Source of the DNA: an uncultured Collinsella sp.
GTDB lineage: Bacteria; Actinomycetota; Coriobacteriia; Coriobacteriales; Coriobacteriaceae
Length of the DNA stretch: 11,706 bases
Assembly: GCA_900545165.1 (NCBI GenBank)
Contig: UQYA01000059.1
Location: 1 to 11,706 of the forward strand
Reading direction: 5' to 3'
Within the stretch, counting starts at the first letter, position 1; each line of letters opens with the position of its first letter. Below the pieces are notes generated by a model that was not told the DNA's origin, did no database searches, and saw only the letters and a program-made list of their open reading frames with translations. Shown in pieces: positions 1 to 5,630 of the stretch. Position numbers and translations under genes: made by a program.

Positions 1-135
1 CTCATCGACCGCGCCCTTGGAGAGCATGATCACGCGCGTGCTCGTCGGCAGATTGAGGGCCGCGTACAGACCCGCCACGCCGCAGCCGGCAATGACGACG
101 TCGCACTCCATATCGGGGTATTGCTTGGTTTCCAC
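1..135 (-). CDS. nadB: L-aspartate oxidase, N-terminal fragment (runs off the left edge)
   Basis: NadB oxidises L-aspartate to iminoaspartate, which NadA condenses with dihydroxyacetone phosphate to give quinolinate for NAD synthesis. Only the first 45 residues are in the window. They show the FAD-binding Rossmann start: a hydrophobic strand (DVVIAG) followed by GCGVAGLYAAL, which fits GxGxxG, and then the second strand RVIMLSKG. The GTG at 133-135 is chosen because GGGAGAGG lies 6 bases upstream; an in-frame ATG at 109-111 is an alternative. The gene follows nadA by 56 bases on the same strand, which separates it from other FAD-dependent reductases with the same N-terminus. The fold is seen; the name rests mainly on the nadA context. 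Confidence 0.85.
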   Translation of the reverse strand, partial: METKQYPDMECDVVIAGCGVAGLYAALNLPTSTRVIMLSKGAVDE

Positions 136-153
136 AGGAATCCTCTCCCTTGT

Positions 154-188
154 AATGTGGCATAAGGGACCGTCCCTCATGCAACATT
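154..188. repeat. 35-bp imperfect palindrome between nadA and nadB
   Basis: Two 17-base arms (154-170 and 172-188) are inverted copies with two mismatches, around a single central C at 171. The core is AGGGACCGTCCCT. In the nadA-nadB transcript it would fold into a long hairpin ending just upstream of the nadB ribosome binding site, with one G-U pair and one mismatch. No U tract follows, so it is not a standard terminator. It could adjust nadB expression or mRNA stability, or be a copy of a dispersed palindromic repeat. Confidence 0.7.
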
Positions 189-191
189 GTT

Positions 192-1217
192 CTAGCGTGC
201 TGCGTACTCGAGCATGCGGTCGAGCGTGAGTTTGGCCTGGTCGGCAGCCTCGTCCGACACGCCGATCTGCACCTCGCCCTCACCCGTCTCCAGGCAGCGC
301 ACGAGCTTTTCGAGCGTGATGAGGTCCATGTTGACGCAGGTGGGCTGCACCACGGGGAAGTAGAACTTCTTGCCGGTGCCCTGGCAGCGGCGCTCGAGTT
401 CGTAGAGCACGCCGCGGACCGTCACGATAATGAACTCGCTCGCGTCGGACTCCTCGGCATACTTGATGATGCCGGCGGTGGAGCCGATGTAGTCGGCCTC
501 GGCCAGGACGTCGGCCTTGCACTCGGGGTGCGCCAGCACGAGCGCGTCGGGGTGGGCCTCCGTCGCGTCGACGATCTGCTCGACGGTGATGATGTGATGG
601 CGCGGGCAGTAGCCGTTGTTGAGGATGACGTGCTTTTGCGGCACCTGCTCGGCTACGAAGCGTCCCAGGTTTTGGTCGGGAATGAACAGGATATGCTGCT
701 GCGGCAGCTCGGACACGATCTTAACGGCGTTGGAGCTGGTGACGCACACGTCGCTCCAGCTCTTGATCTCGACCGTGGAGTTGACGTAGCACACCACGGC
801 CAGGTCGTCGCCGTACTCGGCGCGCGCCGCGTCGACCGTCTCGCGCTTGACCATGTGCGCCATGGGACAGTCCGCGCCCGGCTCGGGCAGCAGCACGGTC
901 TTAGTGGGATTGAGCAGCTTGGCGCTCTCGCCCATAAACTCCACGCCGCACAACACGATGGTCTGCTGCGGCAGGCTTTTGGCGAGCTTTGCCAGGTAGA
1001 AGCTATCGCCGACGTAATCGGCAACGGCTTGAACCTCGGGCGCCACGTAATAGTGCGCCAGGATCACCGCGTCACGTTGGGTTTTTAGTTGATGAATGGC
1101 CTCGACGAGCTCTGCGGGCACCAGTGCCGCACGCTCCGTTGCCGTCGTTGCCGATGCCAGGCCGGCCGCGATATCGCGTGCAAGCTCCGACGCATCCATG
1201 TTCGCGCTCTGTGCCAT
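192..1217 (-). CDS. nadA: Quinolinate synthase NadA
   Basis: NadA is a cytoplasmic [4Fe-4S] enzyme that condenses iminoaspartate with dihydroxyacetone phosphate to quinolinate, the second step of de novo NAD synthesis. The 341-residue product has the usual length and triplicated fold. Family motifs visible are AHYY (about 54-57), CGVEFMGESAKLL (from 90), the VTSSNAV segment (about 159-165), GYCPRHH (202-208), HPEC (230-233) and CVNMDLITLEKL (from 294). The three expected cluster cysteines are C117, C204 and C294. The ATG at 1215-1217 is preferred because GAGAGGGG lies 5 bases upstream; the adjacent TTG at 1218-1220 would leave only 2 bases. It is first in an operon with nadB and sits behind a promoter overlapped by a perfect inverted repeat. 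Confidence 0.97.
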   Translation of the reverse strand: MAQSANMDASELARDIAAGLASATTATERAALVPAELVEAIHQLKTQRDAVILAHYYVAPEVQAVADYVGDSFYLAKLAKSLPQQTIVLCGVEFMGESAKLLNPTKTVLLPEPGADCPMAHMVKRETVDAARAEYGDDLAVVCYVNSTVEIKSWSDVCVTSSNAVKIVSELPQQHILFIPDQNLGRFVAEQVPQKHVILNNGYCPRHHIITVEQIVDATEAHPDALVLAHPECKADVLAEADYIGSTAGIIKYAEESDASEFIIVTVRGVLYELERRCQGTGKKFYFPVVQPTCVNMDLITLEKLVRCLETGEGEVQIGVSDEAADQAKLTLDRMLEYAAR

Positions 1218-1252
1218 CAAGGCCCCTCTCTTTTGGCGAATCTTGGGGCTTT

Positions 1253-1281
1253 AGTATGACACCTAGGTTTACAGCTGACAA
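1253..1281 (-). promoter_or_regulatory. Probable nadA promoter
   Basis: On the minus strand, TTGTCA (1276-1281, five of six matches to a -35 box) and CATACT (1253-1258, four of six to a -10 box) are separated by exactly 17 bases. Transcription would start near 1246, giving a leader of about 30 bases before the nadA ATG. The -35 box spans the inner end of one arm and most of the spacer of the inverted repeat at 1259-1302, and the spacer between the boxes lies inside that arm, so a bound protein would block RNA polymerase. Confidence 0.6.
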
Positions 1282-1302
1282 GACAGCTGTAAACCTAGGT
1301 GT
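1259..1302. promoter_or_regulatory. Perfect 19-bp inverted repeat, candidate NAD-pathway repressor operator
   Basis: The arm ACACCTAGGTTTACAGCTG (1259-1277) is repeated exactly as its reverse complement at 1284-1302, with a 6-base spacer. On the minus strand the centre reads CAGCTGTCTTGTCAGCTG, which resembles the palindromes described for the niacin-responsive repressor NiaR (core around TGTCTTGACA, recalled from general knowledge and not matched against a matrix). It overlaps the nadA promoter. No U tract follows on either strand, so a terminator is unlikely. The repeat is seen directly; operator function and regulator identity are inferred. Confidence 0.65.
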
Positions 1303-1441
1303 AAAGTTGAAATAAAGATTCAATCATGTGGCAGGTCCATATTCGAACTGGCAAGCTGAGGATAGCTGAGCTCTCGATGGCGCAGGAGGCATCTTTCGCC
1401 ACCGCAATACCGCTTGGCGCGAGTTGCACGCCGTGGGGCGC

Positions 1442-1475
1442 AAACGGTCCGCACCCCCACAAGCGGTCCGCACCC
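1442..1475 (+). repeat. Tandem 15-bp direct repeat upstream of the LytTR regulator
   Basis: AAACGGTCCGCACCC (1442-1456) recurs as AAGCGGTCCGCACCC (1461-1475), one mismatch, offset 19 bases. LytTR-family regulators bind paired direct repeats about two helical turns apart, so this pair, 36 to 69 bases before the regulator start codon, is a candidate autoregulatory site. The match to the known AgrA-type consensus is only partial. The rest of the 207-base gap (1304-1510) shows no other clear element. Confidence 0.4.
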
Positions 1476-1510
1476 AATGTGGCAAAATCGAACTACTAAG
1501 GGGGCTTAGA

Positions 1511-2233
1511 ATGCTCAAGATTATTGCCTGCGACGATGATGTCGCTTTTCTAGATAGACTGCACCGGATGATCGACCGTTGGTCGACCGAGACGGGCACG
1601 ACGGTCGATGTTGCGCTCGTCACGCGCGGCGAGGACCTGCTGGCCCGCCATGCCGCATCGCGCGCCGACATCATTCTGCTCGACATGATCATGCCGCTCG
1701 TCAACGGCATGGACACCGCACGCGAACTGCGCCAGGCCGACACCGCCGTGCGCCTGGTGTTCCTCACCTCGTCGCCCGAGTTCGCGCTGGAATCCTACGA
1801 GGTCCGCGCCTTCGACTATCTGCTCAAGCCCGTGACTTACGAACGCCTGGCGCGATTACTCGACGAGCTTTCGAGCATGCGCCCGGCGGCAACCGACGAG
1901 CTCGTGATCAAAACTTCCTTTGGCTACCACGCCCTGCGCCTGTCCGACATCGAATATGCCGAGGCGCGCAACAAGCACGTGGTCTTCCACCTGCGCGACG
2001 GACGCGATATCGAGGCACTCGAGTCGTTCCGCAGCGTCGAGGACCGCTTGGAGCAAAACGCGGTCTTCTTTAAATGCCACCGCAGCTACCAGGTCAACCT
2101 GCGCAATATCGATCACTTTGACCGCACGGACATCGTCATGCGCTCGGGCGCGTGCATCCCGCTTTCGCGCAGCTGCAAGCAGGGATTCCAAGACGCCTAC
2201 TTTGCGGCGCGCTTTGAGGGTGGGAGACACTGA
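1511..2233 (+). CDS. LytTR-family response regulator (AgrA/LytR type)
   Basis: This 240-residue cytoplasmic transcription factor is activated by phosphorylation from the kinase encoded next to it. The receiver domain (about 2-120) has the acidic pocket CDDD (7-10), the phospho-acceptor D58 in IILLDM, T86 and K106 in LLKPV. The LytTR DNA-binding domain (about 130-232) has the typical HRSYQVNLRNI stretch (190-200) and ends in PLSRSCKQGF. The ATG at 1511 is used because it begins the receiver domain and follows a GGGGG run by 6 bases; an upstream in-frame ATG at 1424 would add 29 unrelated residues. Its TGA shares a base with the kinase ATG, indicating translational coupling. Targets are unknown; such proteins often control secreted or cell-surface functions and their own gene. 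Confidence 0.93.
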   Translation: MLKIIACDDDVAFLDRLHRMIDRWSTETGTTVDVALVTRGEDLLARHAASRADIILLDMIMPLVNGMDTARELRQADTAVRLVFLTSSPEFALESYEVRAFDYLLKPVTYERLARLLDELSSMRPAATDELVIKTSFGYHALRLSDIEYAEARNKHVVFHLRDGRDIEALESFRSVEDRLEQNAVFFKCHRSYQVNLRNIDHFDRTDIVMRSGACIPLSRSCKQGFQDAYFAARFEGGRH

Positions 2234-3510
2234 TGGTCTCCTCGGCCGAAATGGTCCTTTGGGCAATCCACCACGCCACGACGCTGCTCTTTGGCGTCTT
2301 TGCCTCGGCGGCACTGTGCGGTGTCGAGATCAACCGGCGTCATGCGCTTGAACTGGTGTTGGTCGGTGCCGTGACCGGATACGCATTTGGCCTCGCCAAT
2401 GCCGTCGGCGGCGAGCTTTTTGCCCGCCAGGTATATCCGCTCGTCGTGCATCTGCCGCTCGTCATCTATTTGTGCGCGCGCTACCGCCTGAGCCCGCTGC
2501 TTGCCGTGCTCGGCATTACGAGTGCCTATCTGAGCTGCCAGTTCAGCAATTGGATGGGCATCGCCGCATTTGCCGCAACCGATTCTCAGATCGCGTACTA
2601 TCTGGCGCGCATCGCGACCACACTCGCCGTCTTTGCCGTCCTGTTGCATTGGGCCGGCGACATCGGTCCGCGCTTGGCGATTAAAAGCACCACCGAGCTG
2701 GGCATCCTTTTAATCCTGCCGCTCGTCTATTACGTCTTTGACTATGTCACCAACGTCTACACCACACTGTTCCACTCGGGCTCGGTGGTGACGGTTGAGT
2801 TTTTGGCATTTGCGCTCTGTGCCTTCTATCTTATGTTTCTTGCCGTTTACCTGCGCGAATACGAAGAAAAGGAAACCGCCAAGCGAGAGCGCTGGATGCT
2901 CGAAACCCGCGACAGCGCCGCCATCAAAGAGCTCGAGGCTTGGCGTCAATCTGGGCGCGAGCTGTCGATTCTTCGCCACGACATGCGCCACTTTCTACGC
3001 GGCCTGGCCGCTTTAATTGAGGAGGGGCACACCGACGAGGCGCTCAAACGCATCGACGAACTCTGCGAAGCCGGCGACCGCACCGCCGTACGCCGCTTCT
3101 GCACCAACGAGACGGTAAACATTGCGCTTTCGTCATTTAACTCGGAAATCAATAGCAACGGCATTACCGCCAACCTGCGCGCCACCGTACCCGAAACCAT
3201 CCACGTAGGTGACGCCGACCTGTTTAGCGTGCTCTCAAATGCCTTGGAAAACGCTATCACCGCCGCAAGCGCCGCACCCCAAGGAAAGCGATTCGTCGAC
3301 TTTGACCTGCGATTAGAGGACGGCCAGCTGCTGCTGTTAGTTTCCAACACGTTTGACCGCGCGCCGCGCATGGTCGACGGCATGCCCGTGACCCGGCATG
3401 CGGGCCACGGCTTTGGCACCAGGAGCATCAAACTTGCCGTGGAGCGCATGAACGGCAACTGTCAGTTCCGCATTAACGGCGATCGGTTTGAGCTGCGCGC
3501 TGTGATGTAG
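2233..3510 (+). CDS. Membrane sensor histidine kinase, GHKL/AgrC-like
   Basis: The 425-residue product is the likely partner of the overlapping LytTR regulator. The N-terminal half (to about residue 206) is strongly hydrophobic, with roughly six or seven membrane segments (for example about 8-30, 67-84, 120-140, 155-175 and 185-206), and no large extracellular domain. A short charged linker (207-245) leads to the dimerisation helix with the phospho-acceptor H249 in LRHDMRH. The ATPase domain shows the N box LSNALENAI (334-342) and the G box GHGFGTRSI (391-399), the pattern of HPK10/AgrC kinases. AgrC-type kinases sense secreted peptides, but no AgrD/AgrB-like gene is visible here, so the signal is unknown. 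No terminator is apparent in the 64 bases after the stop codon. Confidence 0.92.
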   Translation: MVSSAEMVLWAIHHATTLLFGVFASAALCGVEINRRHALELVLVGAVTGYAFGLANAVGGELFARQVYPLVVHLPLVIYLCARYRLSPLLAVLGITSAYLSCQFSNWMGIAAFAATDSQIAYYLARIATTLAVFAVLLHWAGDIGPRLAIKSTTELGILLILPLVYYVFDYVTNVYTTLFHSGSVVTVEFLAFALCAFYLMFLAVYLREYEEKETAKRERWMLETRDSAAIKELEAWRQSGRELSILRHDMRHFLRGLAALIEEGHTDEALKRIDELCEAGDRTAVRRFCTNETVNIALSSFNSEINSNGITANLRATVPETIHVGDADLFSVLSNALENAITAASAAPQGKRFVDFDLRLEDGQLLLLVSNTFDRAPRMVDGMPVTRHAGHGFGTRSIKLAVERMNGNCQFRINGDRFELRAVM

Positions 3511-3574
3511 AAGTGCGGCGCCGATCTCGAGGCGTGCCTTGCCCGCCAGACAATCGCTCGCCGGCGCCAATCCG

Positions 3575-4150
3575 CTACAGCGGAGCGGCCGCCGGGGTCA
3601 GCTGCTTGATGTATGCCCACATGCGCTGCTTGGCGGCTTTGTCAGTGAGCGCCGCCTCAAAACCGTCGAGCGCAAGCACGCGGCGACCCTGCACATGGGC
3701 GACCAAACCGGGCTTGAGCATGGCGGTGTCGAAGTCGTCGATTGCCACAAGCATGTCGGCATAGGTCTCGCGCATGGTATCGGCCGCGCGATCGTCCAGC
3801 AGCAGGACCGCCTCGGGGTCCAAGGCCTCGAGCGCCTCGCGGAACAGCTCGCACGGCAGAGTCTCGCCCACCGCGACCGCTCCGTCACCCACGCCGGCGA
3901 CGCTTGCCAGCACGCAAAAATCCTCGGGCGCGTAGCCGATGGCCCCAAGCGCCTTGCGCAACGCCGCGCCATCCGGGCCGGCGGCAAGCTCGCCACCCGA
4001 ACGCTCGGCCTCGTCCAAATCGCCTTTGACCAGCACGATCGGCGAGCACGCGTTGCCCGCGATACGCACGCCACGGCCCGCGAGCGATGCGAGCTCCTGC
4101 TCGGTCGCCTGGGCGATGGCTTCTTTTTTCTGGCTTTGTGACGTGGGCAT
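3575..4150 (-). CDS. Uncharacterised protein resembling a degenerate uracil-DNA-glycosylase fold
   Basis: The 191-residue protein is not confidently recognised. Its layout echoes family 4/5 uracil-DNA glycosylases: a strand (SPIVLVKGD, 36-44), then GGELAAGPDGAALRKALGAIGY (52-73) where the family has a Gly-Pro-Ser-Gly loop and helix, then LPCELFREALEALDPEAVLLL (98-118), and an ending like the family's Lys-x-x-x-Trp helix (K174, W178). The catalytic motifs are missing: no GEAPG after the first strand, no HP[SA] near the end, and not the four iron-sulphur cysteines. It is therefore probably not a glycosylase, if related at all. The ATG at 4148-4150 has GGAGAG close upstream; the in-frame ATG at 4178-4180 overlaps a TATAAT box and is unlikely to be used. 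It is divergent from trxA and convergent with the kinase. Confidence 0.7.
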   Translation of the reverse strand: MPTSQSQKKEAIAQATEQELASLAGRGVRIAGNACSPIVLVKGDLDEAERSGGELAAGPDGAALRKALGAIGYAPEDFCVLASVAGVGDGAVAVGETLPCELFREALEALDPEAVLLLDDRAADTMRETYADMLVAIDDFDTAMLKPGLVAHVQGRRVLALDGFEAALTDKAAKQRMWAYIKQLTPAAAPL

Positions 4151-4178
4151 GCGCTCTCCAATCGTTTGCGTGCCCACC

Positions 4179-4189
4179 ATTATATAAAA
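4179..4189. promoter_or_regulatory. AT-rich core of the divergent promoter region
   Basis: This short AT island in GC-rich sequence holds a perfect -10 box on the minus strand (TATAAT, 4179-4184), placing transcription start near 4171 for the gene at 3575-4150. On the plus strand it holds TATAAA (4183-4188), which could serve trxA with a leader of about 90 bases. No good -35 box is visible for either. A second plus-strand candidate, TATAAG, lies at 4227-4232. Confidence 0.45.
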
Positions 4190-4190
4190 G

Positions 4191-4223
4191 AGCCGCCCAC
4201 GAGTGGTTGCTTTGCGGGCGGCT
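4191..4223. repeat. 8-bp inverted repeat in the trxA upstream region
   Basis: AGCCGCCC (4191-4198) and GGGCGGCT (4216-4223) are exact inverted copies 17 bases apart, just downstream of the AT-rich promoter core. They could form a hairpin in a long trxA leader or be a protein-binding site. Read on the minus strand the second arm is followed by CTTTTATATAA, which looks terminator-like, but no minus-strand gene lies upstream to be terminated. Confidence 0.4.
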
Positions 4224-4251
4224 GGGTATAAGCACGGTCGTACTGAGTTTT

Positions 4252-4268
4252 ACGCGGCCAAGCCGCGT
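4252..4268 (+). repeat. Hairpin in the trxA leader
   Basis: ACGCGGC and GCCGCGT pair perfectly (7 bp) around a CAA loop and end 8 bases before the GGAG ribosome binding site of trxA. The structure would lie in the 5' leader and may protect the mRNA or tune translation. Function is inferred only. Confidence 0.45.
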
Positions 4269-4286
4269 CGCATTATGGAGATCACC

Positions 4287-4607
4287 ATGGCTGACATTAA
4301 TCAGATTACCCCCGAGAACTTCGATTCCATCGTTAACGACAGCCTGCCCGTGCTGGTCGATTTTTGGGCACCGTGGTGCGGGCCCTGTCGATCCCTCTCG
4401 CCCATCGTTGACGAGGTTGCCGATGAGCTGGCGGGCAAGCTTGCCGTTGCCAAATGCAACGTCGACGACAACCAGGACCTGGCCATGAAGTATGGCGTCA
4501 TGAGCATCCCCACGCTGGTTGTGTTTAAGAACGGCGAGGAGATTGACCGCTCGGTTGGCGCTCTGCCCAAGGCGAGGCTGCAGGCGCTGCTGGAGAAGCA
4601 TCTGTAA
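4287..4607 (+). CDS. trxA: Thioredoxin
   Basis: This 106-residue cytoplasmic protein-disulphide reductant is reduced by thioredoxin reductase. It is a single complete thioredoxin domain of standard length with no signal peptide: a strand and buried Asp (VLVDFWAPW, D25), the active site WCGPC (30-34) and the cis-proline loop IPTLVVF with P75. The ATG at 4287 is chosen because GGAG lies 6 bases upstream; the in-frame ATG at 4275 lies upstream of that site. It appears monocistronic: its leader holds hairpins, and a strong terminator follows after 120 bases in which no other gene is seen. The symbol follows the family; other thioredoxin paralogues may exist elsewhere in the genome. Confidence 0.96.
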   Translation: MADINQITPENFDSIVNDSLPVLVDFWAPWCGPCRSLSPIVDEVADELAGKLAVAKCNVDDNQDLAMKYGVMSIPTLVVFKNGEEIDRSVGALPKARLQALLEKHL

Positions 4608-4728
4608 TACGCTTGTTACATGTTGCCGTCTGCCTGCCGTCCATGAGCGCTTTTGCACCGCTCGCCGGACTTCTGGATGCACCGAGTGCAACCACGGATA
4701 GTATGGTAGTCACAAACAGCCCCCAGTG

Positions 4729-4766
4729 AACGGGTGCGGGTCGCACAGACTCGCACCCGTTTTCTT
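4729..4766 (+). terminator. Rho-independent terminator between trxA and the nickel cluster
   Basis: ACGGGTGCGGGT (4730-4741) pairs with ACTCGCACCCGT (4749-4760) over 12 bp, with one G-U pair and a 7-base loop; an A at 4729 pairs with T4761. TTTTCTT (4760-4766) follows. It should end plus-strand transcription from trxA. The 121 bases from the trxA stop to the stem (4608-4728) hold no gene that I can see. Confidence 0.88.
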
Positions 4767-4793
4767 ATGCAGCTGCGCACAGAGCGGGCGTAG

Positions 4794-4831
4794 TAAAATC
4801 TGAACCACTGAACTGCCCCATACAAAAGGAG
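4794..4831 (+). promoter_or_regulatory. Possible promoter and ribosome binding site of the nickel cluster
   Basis: TAAAAT (4794-4799) is a good -10 box lying between the terminator and the first gene, but no clear -35 box stands 16-18 bases upstream, so activation or a degenerate -35 is implied. GGAG (4828-4831) is a good ribosome binding site 7 bases before the ATG at 4839. A classical NikR operator (GTATGA, 16 bases, TCATAC) was looked for and not found here. Confidence 0.45.
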
Positions 4832-4838
4832 ATTTTCC

Positions 4839-5087
4839 ATGCATGATGTTGGAATGAACATGAGCCAGCTTGCCATGAGCGTCAAGCAGGTCGACGACAC
4901 CATCGAGCTCGCTCACGAGTGGAGCCATCAGCTGCTGCATGCGACCGAGAATTTTGACATGGAGCGCATCGGCGCCAAGCTCGAGGCCGCCATGGCCGCG
5001 CTCCACGAGGCGCATGACGCGCTCGAGGGCTACGAGGAAGCCATCGAGGCCGACCACAACTCCGTCGGCTCCGTGAAGCTGGTGTAA
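4839..5087 (+). CDS. Small acidic helical protein of unknown function, first gene of the nickel cluster
   Basis: I do not recognise this 82-residue protein. It begins MHDVGMNMSQ, contains no cysteine and looks almost wholly alpha-helical, with many acidic residues and alanines (EAAMAALHEAHDALEGYEEAIE, about 48-69, seen as a continuous helix). Seven histidines include the clusters HEWSH (26-30) with H34, and H56/H59. It has no signal peptide or membrane segment. It is one base upstream of nikR, so the two are very likely co-transcribed and translationally coupled. HypA, the nickel chaperone often found in such clusters, also starts Met-His-Glu and binds nickel through that end, but it has a Cys4 zinc domain and about 113 residues, so this is not HypA. 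A nickel-handling role is a guess from context. Confidence 0.82.
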   Translation: MHDVGMNMSQLAMSVKQVDDTIELAHEWSHQLLHATENFDMERIGAKLEAAMAALHEAHDALEGYEEAIEADHNSVGSVKLV

Positions 5088-5088
5088 G

Positions 5089-5601
5089 GTGGCCGAACAC
5101 GAGCACTGCTGCGGGTACGAGCACGAGCATCCGCACGGGGCGGACGGTGACGCGGGCTGCCACTGTAGTGGCTCCGGCTCCGAGCTGGTCCGTTTTTCGG
5201 TTACCGCACCCGACGACCTGCTGCGCCGTTTTGACGAGCAGATCGGGCGCCGCGGCGACGTGGCCAACCGCTCCGAGGCCGTGCGCGATTTGATTCGCGC
5301 CTCAATCGCCAAAGAGCAGATGCGCACGCCCGATGAGCACGTTATCGGGTCGCTCACCATGATCTACGACCATCACACCGGCGATCTGACGCGCCGCCTG
5401 GACGAGGTGCAGCACGACTACACCGACGAGATCGTATCGACGATGCACGTGCATTTGGATCACCACAACTGCTTGGAAATCCTGGCACTCAAGGGTCGCG
5501 GCGAGCGCGTCTACGAACTAGCCGACCGCCTGCTGGGCCTGCGCGGCGTTAAGCACGGCGAGCTCACGTGCGCCGCCACCAAGCAGAGCCTGGGGCTGTA
5601 A
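5089..5601 (+). CDS. nikR: NikR nickel-responsive regulator with a His/Cys-rich N-terminal extension
   Basis: NikR is a tetrameric ribbon-helix-helix repressor that binds DNA when loaded with Ni(II). The DNA-binding region (about 32-72) reads LVRFSVTAPDDLL with R35, S37 and T39 on the strand, then NRSEAVRDLIR. The ACT-like nickel domain (about 85-160) has H95, H120, H122 and C128, which align with the four E. coli Ni ligands H76, H87, H89 and C95. Residues 1-31 are extra compared with the E. coli protein and contain six His and four Cys (HEHCC, HEHPH, CHC). The GTG start is forced: a TGA in frame lies at 5074-5076, and no other ATG, GTG or TTG occurs before the core. No strong ribosome binding site is seen, and the gene begins one base after the preceding stop, so coupling is likely. 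Confidence 0.94.
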   Translation: MAEHEHCCGYEHEHPHGADGDAGCHCSGSGSELVRFSVTAPDDLLRRFDEQIGRRGDVANRSEAVRDLIRASIAKEQMRTPDEHVIGSLTMIYDHHTGDLTRRLDEVQHDYTDEIVSTMHVHLDHHNCLEILALKGRGERVYELADRLLGLRGVKHGELTCAATKQSLGL

Positions 5602-5630
5602 CAGCACACATTTCAACGAAGGAGGGTCGC

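Noticed and set aside
528..1088. Long open frame on the plus strand opposite nadA
   Set aside because: It mirrors nadA codon structure in a GC-rich gene, has no ribosome binding site and no recognisable family.
1259..1302. Long inverted repeat as a terminator
   Set aside because: No U tract on either strand, and it lies between divergent genes at the promoter side of both.
4151..4180. Upstream ATG (4178-4180) for the minus-strand gene
   Set aside because: It overlaps the TATAAT box and has no ribosome binding site; the ATG at 4148-4150 has GGAGAG.
4700..4838. A classical NikR operator (GTATGA-N16-TCATAC) upstream of the cluster
   Set aside because: GTATGG at 4701 and CATAC at 4819 exist but are over 100 bases apart; no pair with the right spacing was found.
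4839..5087. Calling the small first gene of the nickel cluster hypA because it starts Met-His-acid near hyp genes
   Set aside because: It has 82 residues and no cysteine, so the HypA Cys4 zinc domain is absent, and the rest of the sequence does not resemble HypA.
5568..5630. Upstream ATG start for hypF inside nikR
   Set aside because: It would add 21 residues unlike HypF before the conserved acylphosphatase start, while the ATG at 5631 has a strong GGAGGG site.
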